DNA of 64,000 nucleotides, taken from the NCBI RefSeq assembly GCF_050033475.1, contig NZ_CP188319.1, forward strand, positions 372,001-436,000, given 5' to 3'. A model generated the notes under the pieces. It was given only the letters and a program-made list of their open reading frames with translations, did not search any database and was not told the origin of the DNA. The first letter of the stretch is position 1. Each line of letters starts with the position of its first letter. The position numbers were made by a program, and so were the translations under genes. The DNA is from Cetobacterium sp050033475. Its GTDB lineage: Bacteria > Fusobacteriota > Fusobacteriia > Fusobacteriales > Fusobacteriaceae. Shown here piece after piece: positions 25,792 to 35,495 of the stretch.

Positions 25792-27942
25792 TTAATACAC
25801 TCCTCTTTCATAGTTATATGCTCTATATTCCCCTAAGGTTTTTATAAGCTCTTCTATTTCTTCAGGTGTTTCATTTATAAATTCTAAAACAATTTCTTCA
25901 ATCCCAACTTTTTCTAGATATTCCTTATCCTTAAGAATATTTAATGGTTTTTCTAAAATTACTTCACTGTTTCCCCATTTATTTTCAATAACAGTAAACT
26001 TATCTCCCTGTTCATTTTCAATTATAGTCTCTTTTTCATTAAATAAAGGTATTTCTACATACATTCCTCTTGGTTTTGAATATCCAAGAATAGCTTTCTT
26101 TATATTTGTTTTTCCTATTTCCTCTAATCTTCTATAACTTACTTCTGGAGATAAAATTATAGTATCAATATTTTTTATAGCTTCTAATTCTTTAAAAGAA
26201 TATCTATTAGCTATGTTTAAATTCCAAGCCACTGTAATTTTATCATTTTTATTCTTTAATATTTGATATAAATTGCAAGCTAAATTACTATTTAAATCTA
26301 TATTATTTAAATTTCCTTCTCTCGCTATATCCAATCCATGATCATATATTTTTTCAATTCCTAATTTTTTAAGAGCTTCTTTTTGTTCATTATTTCTTAC
26401 TATTCCCGATAATATTATTTTCTTTGATTCAGCTTCTCTATAAATTTCATCTATCATTTCTTCAGAAGCATCTGTTCTTCTATAACTTTCAAGAATTGCT
26501 ATCTTTAATTTCTCCATAGCTTCTCTTCTAAGTGATTTAATATAAGAAATTGGCATAAAAATATTATCTGAAATTTCTATTCTGTGACCTGAAACTATAA
26601 ATGTCGTATCTCCACATTCTGATAATTTTTCCAATATATCATTTTCTGTTAAAGATTTTTTTTGAGCTATTTCTAATTCCTTGTCTCCTTCAATTTCTAC
26701 AAAGATTTTTTTATTTTGATTATTATAAGCAGTTATTGTTAGTTTAGGTTTTTTACCTATATATCCATAAAATAATATTTCAATTGGTAATTTCCCCTCT
26801 GATTTTTTTAATTTTTGCTCAATATCATCATTGATTTCCTTTGCATAACTTCTAAATACATACTTAGCTTCCTTAGGAATTTTTGGCAATAATACCCTTT
26901 CTCCTCTAAATGCTTCTTTTACATTTTCAGAACCTTTTATTATTTTATTTATATATGTACCTTCTAATTTTTCAAAATTCTTAGAAAGATAAGTTATTCC
27001 ATCTCCTAAAATAATTTTTTCCTTTAGAATAACCTCTCCTCTTAAAATTTCACCAATCTCTTTTCCGTAACTTGAAGGATAATATTTATTTATAATATTT
27101 TCTTTTTCTCCATAAAAATATCCTAATCCATATCCTCTATTAAAAATATGTGAACTTCTTTCCTCTCTATCAATTCCATTTAAAATATCTCTATAATAGG
27201 AAACAGTTTCAAATACATAATTAGGATCCTTCATTCTTCCCTCTAATTTTATACTATCTATTCCTATTGATTTTAATTTTTCTATTTCATCTTTTCCTAA
27301 AAATTGATCCTTTGGACTAAGTAAATATCCCTCTTCACCATTATTAGATTTATACATTTTTCTACAAGGTTGTGCACACATTCCTCTATTTCCACTTCTT
27401 CCTCCTATAAAACTACTTAAATAGCAGTTCCCAGAATAAGAAATGCATAAAGCTCCCGATACGAATATTTCTAACTCAATATCTGTATTTTCTCTAACTT
27501 TTTTTATTTCTTCAAATGAAAGTTCTCTCGGTAAAACAACTCTTGAAAAACCTATTTTTTTCAAATAGTTCGCTTCCTCATGGTTAGCAACTGTCATTTG
27601 AGTACTTCCATGAAGTTCTAAAGTTGGAAAATTTTCTCTTAAAAATCTAAATAATCCTAAATCTTGAACAATAACTGCATCTAATCCATATTCATATAAC
27701 ACTTTAATATTATGGTATAAAGCTTCTATTTCTTTATCCATCATAACTGTATTTAATGTTAGTAAAACTTTTACTCCTCTTTCGTGGGCATAATCTAATG
27801 CTTCTTTATATTCTGCAATTGTAAAATTCTCTGCATTTCTTCTTGCTCCGAATCCTTTCAATCCCATATATATTTCATTAGCTCCTGCTTTTACTGCAGA
27901 ATAAAACCTTTCCATATTCCCAGCTGGGGCAATTATATCCAT
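25792..27942 (-). CDS. U32 family peptidase-like protein (RNA hydroxylation type)
   Basis: A 716-residue U32 protein. The N-terminal TIM-barrel starts MDIIAPAGNMERFYSAVKAGA, then ELHGSTQMTV, and a cysteine set is visible: VSGALCISYSGNC and GMCAQPCRKMY. These are the probable iron-sulfur ligands of members such as RlhA and TrhP that hydroxylate rRNA or tRNA with prephenate. The long C-terminal half corresponds to the extended U32/DUF3656 region. Whether it acts on tRNA, 23S rRNA or a peptide cannot be decided here. It follows coaE after 4 bases and precedes pgpA. Confidence 0.85.
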   Translation of the reverse strand: MDIIAPAGNMERFYSAVKAGANEIYMGLKGFGARRNAENFTIAEYKEALDYAHERGVKVLLTLNTVMMDKEIEALYHNIKVLYEYGLDAVIVQDLGLFRFLRENFPTLELHGSTQMTVANHEEANYLKKIGFSRVVLPRELSFEEIKKVRENTDIELEIFVSGALCISYSGNCYLSSFIGGRSGNRGMCAQPCRKMYKSNNGEEGYLLSPKDQFLGKDEIEKLKSIGIDSIKLEGRMKDPNYVFETVSYYRDILNGIDREERSSHIFNRGYGLGYFYGEKENIINKYYPSSYGKEIGEILRGEVILKEKIILGDGITYLSKNFEKLEGTYINKIIKGSENVKEAFRGERVLLPKIPKEAKYVFRSYAKEINDDIEQKLKKSEGKLPIEILFYGYIGKKPKLTITAYNNQNKKIFVEIEGDKELEIAQKKSLTENDILEKLSECGDTTFIVSGHRIEISDNIFMPISYIKSLRREAMEKLKIAILESYRRTDASEEMIDEIYREAESKKIILSGIVRNNEQKEALKKLGIEKIYDHGLDIAREGNLNNIDLNSNLACNLYQILKNKNDKITVAWNLNIANRYSFKELEAIKNIDTIILSPEVSYRRLEEIGKTNIKKAILGYSKPRGMYVEIPLFNEKETIIENEQGDKFTVIENKWGNSEVILEKPLNILKDKEYLEKVGIEEIVLEFINETPEEIEELIKTLGEYRAYNYERGVY

Positions 27943-27946
27943 TATT

Positions 27947-28537
27947 TTAACTCTCCTCTTTTTTTATTTCTCTATAAATATCTAACGCTTTATTATACAA
28001 CTCTTCTTTTGTCCCATTATTTTCAATAATATAATCTGCCTTAGAAATTTTTATTTTTCTATCCATTTGTTTCTCAATTATTTTTTTTGCTAATTCTATT
28101 GTTATTTCATCTCTTGCTATTATTCTTTCTATTTGTATATTTTCATCTATATCTACAACAATAACTCGATCACAAAGTTTATCAATTCCTGTTTCAAACA
28201 ATAAAGGCACATCAAATAAAACAATATCTTTAGTATTTGTTTCTTTCTTTATATTATAAAATTCTTTTATTACTTTTGGGTGAACTATCCCATTTAAAAT
28301 CTCTAATTTTTCTTTATTATTAAATACTATTTCTTTAAATTTTTTTCTATTTAATCTTCCTTCATTATCAAAAATATCTTTTCCAAAATTTTTTTTTAAC
28401 TCTAATATAACTTCTTCTTTTGCCATTATATTCTTAGCTATAATATCTCCATCGTATACTTTTATTCCTAAATTTTTAAAAATATCACTTACTGTAGATT
28501 TCCCACTAGCTATTCCTCCAGTCAAACCAATTATCAT
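27947..28537 (-). CDS. coaE: Dephospho-CoA kinase
   Basis: Phosphorylates the ribose 3'-OH of dephospho-CoA in the last step of CoA synthesis. The P-loop GGIASGKS is at residues 7-14, followed by DGDIIAK, the FDVPLLFE motif at about 107 and RIIARD at about 137. The 196-residue length is normal. GGAGGA precedes the ATG. It is the first gene after the ATP synthase terminator and has its own promoter. Confidence 0.95.
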   Translation of the reverse strand: MIIGLTGGIASGKSTVSDIFKNLGIKVYDGDIIAKNIMAKEEVILELKKNFGKDIFDNEGRLNRKKFKEIVFNNKEKLEILNGIVHPKVIKEFYNIKKETNTKDIVLFDVPLLFETGIDKLCDRVIVVDIDENIQIERIIARDEITIELAKKIIEKQMDRKIKISKADYIIENNGTKEELYNKALDIYREIKKEES

Positions 28538-28566
28538 ATATATTCCTCCTTTCTATTTTACATTAC

Positions 28567-28595
28567 ATTTTAAGTTTTTTTTATAAATAATGCAA
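28567..28595 (-). promoter_or_regulatory. Promoter of the coaE operon
   Basis: TTGCAT (28590-28595) and TAAAAT (28567-28572) on the minus strand are separated by 17 bases. They sit immediately after the T run of the ATP synthase terminator. Confidence 0.6.
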
Positions 28596-28596
28596 A

Positions 28597-28628
28597 TAAA
28601 AATTGGGACTCTATTTTTAGAGTCCCAA
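28597..28628 (-). terminator. Terminator of the ATP synthase operon
   Basis: A 10-bp stem with a TTGGGACTCT arm (minus strand) and a 6-base loop is followed by five T. It lies 7 bases after the atpC stop codon. Confidence 0.9.
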
Positions 28629-28634
28629 GATATA

Positions 28635-29042
28635 TTATAGATTTTTTTCTGCAATTCTAACTTTAGCTAATGCTTGGCTTAATGTTTTTTGAACAACTGC
28701 AAATTCTCTATCTTCTTTTACTTTTTCAAGTTTCTCTTGAGCTATTTGAGCTTCTTTTCTAGCGGATTCAACATCAATATCTTTAACATCCATAGCCTCA
28801 TCAGCTAATATTGTTACTACATTGTTTGAAATTTCCATAAATCCACCAGAAACAAAGAAGTAAGTTTCATTTCCATCTGCTTTTATTTTCATTTCACCAG
28901 TTGCTAATTCTGCTACAAATGGAGAGTGATTAGCTAATATACCTAAATCTCCCTCTGTAGTTCTAATCATTAAGAATTGAGCATCTTGTTCTAAAACCTT
29001 ATTAGTAGGTGTTACTACTACTATTTTAAAGTTCGCTGCCAT
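28635..29042 (-). CDS. atpC: ATP synthase F1 epsilon subunit
   Basis: Central-stalk subunit of F1 that couples rotor to catalysis and can inhibit ATP hydrolysis. The N-terminal beta-sandwich contains the conserved TTEGDLGILANHSPFV segment (about residues 27-44) and LADEAM. A helical C-terminal hairpin of about 45 residues follows. The 135-residue length is typical. It is the last gene of the operon, 2 bases after atpD, and ends at the terminator. Confidence 0.96.
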   Translation of the reverse strand: MAANFKIVVVTPTNKVLEQDAQFLMIRTTEGDLGILANHSPFVAELATGEMKIKADGNETYFFVSGGFMEISNNVVTILADEAMDVKDIDVESARKEAQIAQEKLEKVKEDREFAVVQKTLSQALAKVRIAEKNL

Positions 29043-29044
29043 TA

Positions 29045-30448
29045 TTACTCAGCTCCCTTCATAAGGTCTCTTCCCTTAGCTATTGCCTCCTCTATAGTTC
29101 CTACATAAAGGAATGCCTGCTCAGGAAGGTCATCGTGTTTACCTTCGATGATTTCTTTAAATCCTCTGATAGTTTCTTTTACTGGAACATATTTTCCTTG
29201 CATTCCTGTAAATTGCTCTGCAACTGAGAATGGTTGAGAGAAGAATCTTTCAATTTTTCTCGCTCTTGCAACTGCTAACTTATCTTCTTCAGAAAGCTCT
29301 TCCATACCTAGGATAGCGATAATATCTTGAAGTTCTTTATATCTTTGTAAAACTTCTTGAACTTGTCTTGCTACTTGATAGTGCTCTGAACCAACTATAA
29401 CTGGATCTAAAGCTTTAGAAGTTGAATCTAATGGGTCAACTGCAGGATAAATTCCTAGAGATGCTATTCTTCTTGAAAGAACTGTTGTAGCATCTAAGTG
29501 AGAGAATGTTGTAGCTGGAGCTGGGTCAGTTAAGTCATCGGCTGGTACGTATACTGCCTGAACTGATGTAATTGATCCCTTCTTAGTAGAAGTAATTCTC
29601 TCTTGTAATTTACCCATTTCTGATGCTAGAGTTGGTTGGTATCCAACCGCTGAAGGTGTTCTTCCTAATAGGGCAGAAACCTCTGCTCCAGCTTGAGTAA
29701 ATCTAAATATATTATCGATAAATAGAAGTACGTCTTGTCCTTCTTTATCTCTAAAGTTTTCTGCAACTGTTAGTCCAGTCATAGCAACTCTTAATCTTGC
29801 TCCAGGTGGCTCATTCATTTGTCCATAAACTAGAGATGTTTTAGAGATAACTCCTGATTCAGTCATTTCATCATAAAGGTCTCTTCCTTCTCTTGTTCTT
29901 TCTCCAACTCCAGAGAATACTGATAATCCTCCGTGCCCCTTAGCTATATTGTTGATAAGCTCCATTATTAGAACTGTTTTTCCTACTCCTGCTCCTCCGA
30001 ATAGACCTATTTTTCCACCTTTAATATACGGTGCTAATAAGTCAATTACTTTGATTCCAGTTTCGAATATTTCAACACCAGTACCTTGCTCTTCAAAGCT
30101 TGGTGCCTCTCTATGTATTGGTAAACGCTCTTCAGTTTCAACTGGACCAGCTTCGTCAACTGGCTCTCCAAGTACGTTTAAAATTCTTCCTAAAACTGCT
30201 TTCCCTACTGGAACTGTTATAGGAGATCCTGTATCTATAACTTCCATTCCTCTTTGTAGACCTTCTGTAGCGTCCATTGCTACTGTTCTTACAACGTTGT
30301 TCCCTAAGTGCTGTTGAACTTCAAGAACTAAGTCAGTACCATTAGCTAACTTAACTTTTAGTGCGTTGTAAATATCAGGCAATTTTTCACTAAAAACTAC
30401 GTCTACAACAGGACCTATTATCTGCGTAAGAGTTCCTTTGTTTTCCAC
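29045..30448 (-). CDS. atpD: ATP synthase F1 beta subunit
   Basis: Catalytic subunit of F1. Walker A GGAGVGKT is at residues 151-158. GVGERTREG (with the catalytic Glu) and the Walker B LLFIDNIFRFTQAG are intact, and the C-terminal DELSEED-like segment reads ELSEEDK. The 467-residue length is standard. The start is GTG, with GGAGG 5 bases upstream. The gene lies between atpG and atpC. Confidence 0.98.
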   Translation of the reverse strand: MENKGTLTQIIGPVVDVVFSEKLPDIYNALKVKLANGTDLVLEVQQHLGNNVVRTVAMDATEGLQRGMEVIDTGSPITVPVGKAVLGRILNVLGEPVDEAGPVETEERLPIHREAPSFEEQGTGVEIFETGIKVIDLLAPYIKGGKIGLFGGAGVGKTVLIMELINNIAKGHGGLSVFSGVGERTREGRDLYDEMTESGVISKTSLVYGQMNEPPGARLRVAMTGLTVAENFRDKEGQDVLLFIDNIFRFTQAGAEVSALLGRTPSAVGYQPTLASEMGKLQERITSTKKGSITSVQAVYVPADDLTDPAPATTFSHLDATTVLSRRIASLGIYPAVDPLDSTSKALDPVIVGSEHYQVARQVQEVLQRYKELQDIIAILGMEELSEEDKLAVARARKIERFFSQPFSVAEQFTGMQGKYVPVKETIRGFKEIIEGKHDDLPEQAFLYVGTIEEAIAKGRDLMKGAE

Positions 30449-30468
30449 TATTGCCTCCTCATCATATA

Positions 30469-31323
30469 TTAATTTTGAGATGCTGCCGCTCCACTAACAA
30501 TCTCTGAAATTTCCTGAGTAATAGAAGCTTGTCTGATTCTATTATATTCAAGATTTAGATTTTTAATCATTTCTTCAGCGTTATCTGTTGCACTTTGCAT
30601 CGCGTTCTTTCTAGCAGAATGCTCACTCGCTGTATTCTCAAGTAAAGCTTGATATATTTCCATATTTAAGTACTTTGGCAATAAAGCTGTTAAAATAGCT
30701 TCTGGACTTGGCTCAAATACATATGATGCACTTCCTGTTGCCTCTGTTCTCTCAATTGGAACTAATCTTTTTACTGTTAAATCACTTTTTAAAGCTGATA
30801 TAAACCTATTAAAGATTACATAGATTTCATCAAAGATTCCATCATTGTAATACTCAACTACGTTTTCACCAATTTCCTTGGCTTTATCATACATAGTTTC
30901 TGGTATAAGTTGTGCATAAACAGCTTTAATATCGTAATCTCTCTTAGCACAGTATTCTCTAGCTTTCTTTCCTACAGCTATTACTGAGACCTCTTTTCCT
31001 TTATTTGCTGCTACTAATCTTTCAAATTCTTTTAAAGTACTACTGTTAAAACTTCCAGCTAGTCCTCTATCAGAAGTCATTACTATAACTCCAATTCTTT
31101 TAACTTCAGGTCTTCCATCAAATAATGGATGTCTTTCACTTTTTACACCTGTTGCTATATTTCCAAGTATAGTTTTTATACTTTCAGCATAAGGTCTTGA
31201 TTGTGAAACTATTGAAGAGAATTTTTTGAACTTAGTAGTAGAAACAATCTCCATGGCCTTAGTAATTTGGTGAGTAGACTGAACACTTTTAATTCTTAAT
31301 TTTATTTCTTTAGTTCCAGCCAT
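30469..31323 (-). CDS. atpG: ATP synthase F1 gamma subunit
   Basis: The rotating central shaft. The N-terminal helix (KEIKLRIKSVQSTHQITKAM) and the long C-terminal helix (NLEYNRIRQASITQEISEIV) form the coiled-coil. The middle domain contains TSDRGLAGSFNSS. The 284-residue length is normal. It sits between atpA and atpD in the usual order. Confidence 0.97.
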   Translation of the reverse strand: MAGTKEIKLRIKSVQSTHQITKAMEIVSTTKFKKFSSIVSQSRPYAESIKTILGNIATGVKSERHPLFDGRPEVKRIGVIVMTSDRGLAGSFNSSTLKEFERLVAANKGKEVSVIAVGKKAREYCAKRDYDIKAVYAQLIPETMYDKAKEIGENVVEYYNDGIFDEIYVIFNRFISALKSDLTVKRLVPIERTEATGSASYVFEPSPEAILTALLPKYLNMEIYQALLENTASEHSARKNAMQSATDNAEEMIKNLNLEYNRIRQASITQEISEIVSGAAASQN

Positions 31324-31337
31324 GCTCTCACCCCTTA

Positions 31338-32840
31338 TTAATTAAAATTCTTTTTGAAAGCTACAATAGCCTCTCTTAATTTAGCTTCTAAATCTTTGTC
31401 TAGAGCTTTTTTAGTTCTTATTTCATTTAGTACTTCTGTACTATTTTTAAGATCATTTAATAATTCTCTTTCAAATCTTCTTACTTGATCAAGAGCTACA
31501 TCATCTAAGTATCCGTTGATTACAGTAAAGAAAGATACAACTTGCTCTTCAACTGGGAATGGAGCATACTGAGCTTGTTTTAAAATCTCCATTATTCTAT
31601 GCCCTCTCTCAAGTTGAGCTTTAGTTGCTTTATCTAAATCTGATCCAAATTGAGCGAATGTTAATAATTCAGCATATTGTGCTAACTCTAATTTAACCTT
31701 TGCAGCAACTTGTTTCATAGCTTTTATTTGTGCAGATCCTCCAACTCTTGATACAGATATTCCCGCATTGATTGCTGGTCTGAATCCTGAGTTAAATAAT
31801 TGTGCATCTAGGAATATTTGTCCATCTGTAATTGAAATTACGTTTGTAGGAATATACGCTGATACGTCTCCTGCTTGTGTTTCAATTATAGGTAGAGCTG
31901 TTATTGATCCTCCACCAAGTTCATCAGATTGCTTTGCAGCTCTCTCTAATAATCTTGAGTGTAAGTAGAATACGTCTCCTGGGTATGCTTCTCTTCCAGG
32001 CGGTCTCTTTAATAATAGAGACATTTCTCTATAAGCTACCGCATGCTTAGATAAGTCATCATAAACAATAAGAACTGCTTCTCCTTTGTCCATGAAATAC
32101 TCTCCCATAGCAACTCCTGAGTATGGAGCTAGGTATAATAATGGAGCAGATTCAGATGCAGTTGCTGAAACAACTATTGTATATTCCATAGCTCCTGCGT
32201 CCTCTAATTTTTTAACAATTTGAGCAACAGTTGATCTTTTTTGACCAATAGCTACATATATACACTTAACACCTGTTCCTCTTTGGTTGATGATAGCATC
32301 TATAGCAACTGCTGTTTTTCCTGTTTGTCTATCTCCTATAATAAGCTCTCTTTGTCCTCTTCCAATAGGTACCATACCATCTATAGATTTGATACCTGTT
32401 TGAAGTGGCTCAGAAACTGGTTTTCTGGCAATGATTCCAGAAGCCTTTCTTTCCACTTCCATATATTTTTCAGCCTTAATTTCTCCCTTTCCATCAATTG
32501 GTTCTCCTAAGGCATTAACTACTCTTCCTAAAAGTCCCTCTCCAGCTGGAACAGATGCAATTTTCCCTGTAGATCTTACTTCGTCACCCTCTTTAATTTT
32601 AGAGTAATCTCCAAGTATAACCGCTCCAACGTTATCTTCCTCTAGGTTAAGAACCATTCCTGTTATTCCGTGAGGAAACTCTAATAGCTCTCCAGCCTTA
32701 GCATTGCTAAGTCCATAAATTCTAGCTATACCGTCTCCTACTTCTAATACAGAACCTGAAGTTTTAACGTCAAGACTTTTTTTATAGTTCTCAATCTCGG
32801 CTTTTATTATGTTGCTTACTTCTTCTGGCCTGATTTTCAA
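31338..32840 (-). CDS. atpA: ATP synthase F1 alpha subunit
   Basis: Non-catalytic nucleotide-binding subunit of F1. Walker A GDRQTGKT is near residues 169-176, with IYVAIGQKRSTV, LIVYDDLSKHAVAYR and the arginine finger region SRVGGSAQ also seen. The 500-residue length is standard. The start codon is TTG, with GGAGG 9 bases upstream, so translation may be tuned down relative to ATG starts. Confidence 0.98.
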   Translation of the reverse strand: MKIRPEEVSNIIKAEIENYKKSLDVKTSGSVLEVGDGIARIYGLSNAKAGELLEFPHGITGMVLNLEEDNVGAVILGDYSKIKEGDEVRSTGKIASVPAGEGLLGRVVNALGEPIDGKGEIKAEKYMEVERKASGIIARKPVSEPLQTGIKSIDGMVPIGRGQRELIIGDRQTGKTAVAIDAIINQRGTGVKCIYVAIGQKRSTVAQIVKKLEDAGAMEYTIVVSATASESAPLLYLAPYSGVAMGEYFMDKGEAVLIVYDDLSKHAVAYREMSLLLKRPPGREAYPGDVFYLHSRLLERAAKQSDELGGGSITALPIIETQAGDVSAYIPTNVISITDGQIFLDAQLFNSGFRPAINAGISVSRVGGSAQIKAMKQVAAKVKLELAQYAELLTFAQFGSDLDKATKAQLERGHRIMEILKQAQYAPFPVEEQVVSFFTVINGYLDDVALDQVRRFERELLNDLKNSTEVLNEIRTKKALDKDLEAKLREAIVAFKKNFN

Positions 32841-32871
32841 CTGATTACACCTCCTGTTATACGCGTAGTTT

Positions 32872-33396
32872 CTATTTCTGTGTTAGAGTTTCTAACTGTC
32901 TACGAATACTTCCATCAGTTACCTGATCTCCGATTCTGATGATTCCTCCACCTATTAGACTCTTATCAACATTAACTACTAATTTAATTTTCTTTCCAGT
33001 TTTATTTTCAAGTTTCTTAATTAATTTATCTTTTTGCTCTTGATTAAGTTCGATTGCAAATGTAGCTTCAACATCAAGAATATGATTTTTTGCATAATCA
33101 ATTTTTACAAACTCCGCTACAATCTCTCTTATATCATTCATTCTTCCCTTTTCCAAAATATAGAAAGGTATTCTTAAAACAGAGTCGTCAGCATCAGAAA
33201 ATATTTTTCTTAAAGCTTCTTTCTTCTGTTCTACCTTTAATAAAGGATGAGTTATGAAATTTCTAAAATCAACATCTGTTTTATATAATTCCATTATAGA
33301 ATTTAATATTTCATAAACAGCTTTTACGTTATTTTCAGCATCTGCTATAGAATATATAGCATCCGCATATCTCTTTCCAACTTGGTTAGCTATCAT
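32872..33396 (-). CDS. atpH: ATP synthase F1 delta subunit
   Basis: Peripheral-stalk subunit that joins the b dimer to the top of F1. The 174 residues show the OSCP/delta pattern: GKRYADAIYSIA near the N-terminus and LIGGGIIRIGDQVTDGSIRRQL at the C-terminus, quoted as LIGGGIIRIGD followed by SIRRQL. The ATG overlaps the atpF stop by 4 bases (ATGA). Confidence 0.95.
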   Translation of the reverse strand: MIANQVGKRYADAIYSIADAENNVKAVYEILNSIMELYKTDVDFRNFITHPLLKVEQKKEALRKIFSDADDSVLRIPFYILEKGRMNDIREIVAEFVKIDYAKNHILDVEATFAIELNQEQKDKLIKKLENKTGKKIKLVVNVDKSLIGGGIIRIGDQVTDGSIRRQLETLTQK

Positions 33397-33899
33397 CTTA
33401 CTTCCCCTACCTCATCTATGAATTTGTCAGCTAGGGCTGCTTCTGTTGTAGCATCTAAGTTTTCTTTAATGATTTTCTCAGCTAATTTAACAGCTAATCC
33501 ACTCATTTCTGCTTCTAAAGTTTTTTGAGCAGTCTCTTTCATTTTTTGAATTTCTAATTCAGCAGTTTTAAGCATTTTATCTCTTTGAGTCATTGCTTCA
33601 GATAGGATTTCCTCTCTTCTAGATTCAGCCTTTCTTTCTGCAAGTTGAACCATTTCAGTAGCTTGCTTCTTAGCATTCTTCAAAAATTCCTCTGCTTCTT
33701 TTTTTGATTTAGAAGCTTGAGTATTACTCTCTTCTGCTGCCTTTATATCCGCTGCTATTTTTTCTTTTCTTGCTTCTAATATTCTGGCGATTGGCTTCTT
33801 GAAATACTTAACAACTATAAACATCAAGATGAAGAAGTTTATAATCTGCCAAAACATATTTATATCAATTGATACCGTAGGCATATTTGTTGGTGCCAA
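33393..33899 (-). CDS. atpF: ATP synthase F0 b subunit
   Basis: Membrane-anchored peripheral stalk. One hydrophobic segment (about residues 15-33, FWQIINFFILMFIVV) is followed by a long charged coiled-coil rich in Glu, Lys and Ala. The protein has 168 residues. The start is TTG at 33899, because GGAGG lies 8 bases upstream of it. The next ATG, five codons on, is too far from that site. Confidence 0.94.
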   Translation of the reverse strand: MAPTNMPTVSIDINMFWQIINFFILMFIVVKYFKKPIARILEARKEKIAADIKAAEESNTQASKSKKEAEEFLKNAKKQATEMVQLAERKAESRREEILSEAMTQRDKMLKTAELEIQKMKETAQKTLEAEMSGLAVKLAEKIIKENLDATTEAALADKFIDEVGEVR

Positions 33900-33952
33900 G
33901 TGTTCTACCTCCTTTCCCTAGATAGTATTAATAATAAATATGTATTATATTA

Positions 33953-34222
33953 CTATCCTAATAATCCGATGAATGGATTTGCATATAGAAGTATTAATGC
34001 GATAACTAGTGAGTAAATACCTGTTGACTCAGATATTGCTTGTCCTAGTACCATTGTAGAAATGATATCTCCCTTTGCCTCTGGTTGTCTTGCTACTGAT
34101 TCAACTGCTTTACCAGCTGCGTATCCTTGTCCAACCCCTGGTCCTATTCCGGCTATCATTGCACATCCTGCACCTACTGCTGAAGCAGCTAATACGATAG
34201 TTTTTGCTAACATTAAATCCAT
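33953..34222 (-). CDS. atpE: ATP synthase F0 c subunit, Na+-binding type
   Basis: The proteolipid ring subunit, 89 residues in two transmembrane hairpin helices. The Na+ ligand set is complete: Gln32 in GVGQGYAAG, then Glu65, Ser66, Thr67 and Tyr70 in AISESTGIYS, with Ile63 at the backbone-carbonyl position that is valine in Ilyobacter tartaricus. The cytosolic loop ARQPEAKGD is intact. This makes the enzyme Na+-coupled, as in Propionigenium and Ilyobacter. A GGAGG site precedes the ATG. Confidence 0.97.
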   Translation of the reverse strand: MDLMLAKTIVLAASAVGAGCAMIAGIGPGVGQGYAAGKAVESVARQPEAKGDIISTMVLGQAISESTGIYSLVIALILLYANPFIGLLG

Positions 34223-34264
34223 TTTTATACCTCCTAATTATTATTTAATTTAATATAAGAAAAA

Positions 34265-35083
34265 TTAAAGTTTTTCTTCGTCTGGATACTGGCTATCTCC
34301 AAGTGAACCTTGAATATAAACCATACTTAGCATTAAAAATACAAAACTTTGAACAACACCACTGAATATATCGAAATATAAATGTAATGGTGCTGGAACA
34401 ATTGCAGGAGCTGCCATATAGACAAGTCCCATGATTACCCCTCCTGCGAACATATTACCAAACAAACGTATAGATATATTTGTAGGTTTTGCTAACTCTC
34501 CTACTACGTTTATTGGAAACATGAAAGGTAAAGGTTCGAAGAATCCTTTTAAATAACCAAGTACTCCGTTACATTTTATGCTTGTTCCTATAAAAGTGAT
34601 TGTTGTTAATAGAGCTAATCCAACTGTTGTATTTAAGTCAGCAGTTGGTGTTCTAAATGCTGGCGCAACTGTTAAAACTCCATTTTCAACTGATCCCCAT
34701 GGAATAGGAATAAACATTAGTAAGTTACATGGTAATATGAACAAAAATAATGTTGATAAGTAATTAAAATATCTTTTACTCCATCCACCAAGCATTTGTG
34801 ATATTACACCATCTAAAAAACCGTATAAAGATTCAATAAACGCTTGTCCTTTGGAAGGTACCATCTCTAATTTCTTAGTTGATGTTCTAAACAGAATAAA
34901 TAACAAAGCTATAATAAACCATGTACTTACTACTGTTAAAGAAACAGGAAGACCATATTTTCCATCTGCCAATTGCATTACAAAAGGTAAGCTATGCAAT
35001 GATTCTGGAATAGGTATAAAGAAACATATAGATGGTCCTTCAACTAAAGCTGGAGTAAAAAATTCAATTCCTCCTAATCTCAT
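34265..35083 (-). CDS. atpB: ATP synthase F0 a subunit
   Basis: Membrane stator that carries the ion half-channels beside the c-ring. Five or six hydrophobic segments are visible, and the essential arginine is in ISIRLFGNMFAGG (about residue 205). The family segment GELAKPTN precedes it. The 272-residue length is normal. It lies upstream of atpE and downstream of atpI in the usual F0 order. Confidence 0.95.
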   Translation of the reverse strand: MRLGGIEFFTPALVEGPSICFFIPIPESLHSLPFVMQLADGKYGLPVSLTVVSTWFIIALLFILFRTSTKKLEMVPSKGQAFIESLYGFLDGVISQMLGGWSKRYFNYLSTLFLFILPCNLLMFIPIPWGSVENGVLTVAPAFRTPTADLNTTVGLALLTTITFIGTSIKCNGVLGYLKGFFEPLPFMFPINVVGELAKPTNISIRLFGNMFAGGVIMGLVYMAAPAIVPAPLHLYFDIFSGVVQSFVFLMLSMVYIQGSLGDSQYPDEEKL

Positions 35084-35104
35084 CGCTCTTGTTCTCCTCC
35101 TTTC

Positions 35105-35494
35105 CTATTTAAAATTTAAATGTTTAGCTTTAAATTTTTTAATATTATCAAATAGGGCCATTAGTAAGATATTAAATCTAATACTTAGTAGTCCTATGAC
35201 TGAACTTACAAACATAGGCAATCCCAGGAACTTTAGAGTTGCTCCTAAAAATATTCCATAAATAACATATCTTTTTAGATATCCTGTGACTCCTATTTTA
35301 AAAGGTGAGTTTGACATAACACTCGCCTTAGCATCTAAGCATATAAGATAAAAGCCTAAAATAGAAAGTAAAGATCCTACAAACATTCCGAAGTAAACTA
35401 AAGGATTGAATGTTACCACTCCATACACTAAAATTATTCCAGAGGTTACAAATCCTCTCTTTAATACTCTTTTTATTTCTTCCATTGTTCCCAT
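35105..35494 (-). CDS. atpI: ATP synthase subunit I (AtpI)
   Basis: A 129-residue membrane protein with four hydrophobic segments at the AtpI position ahead of atpB. In Na+-type synthases AtpI helps assemble the c-ring. Sequence identity to the family is low, so the call rests on size, membrane pattern and position. It is separated by 1 base from the preceding small membrane protein and by 21 bases from atpB. Confidence 0.8.
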   Translation of the reverse strand: MGTMEEIKRVLKRGFVTSGIILVYGVVTFNPLVYFGMFVGSLLSILGFYLICLDAKASVMSNSPFKIGVTGYLKRYVIYGIFLGATLKFLGLPMFVSSVIGLLSIRFNILLMALFDNIKKFKAKHLNFK

Positions 35495-35495
35495 C

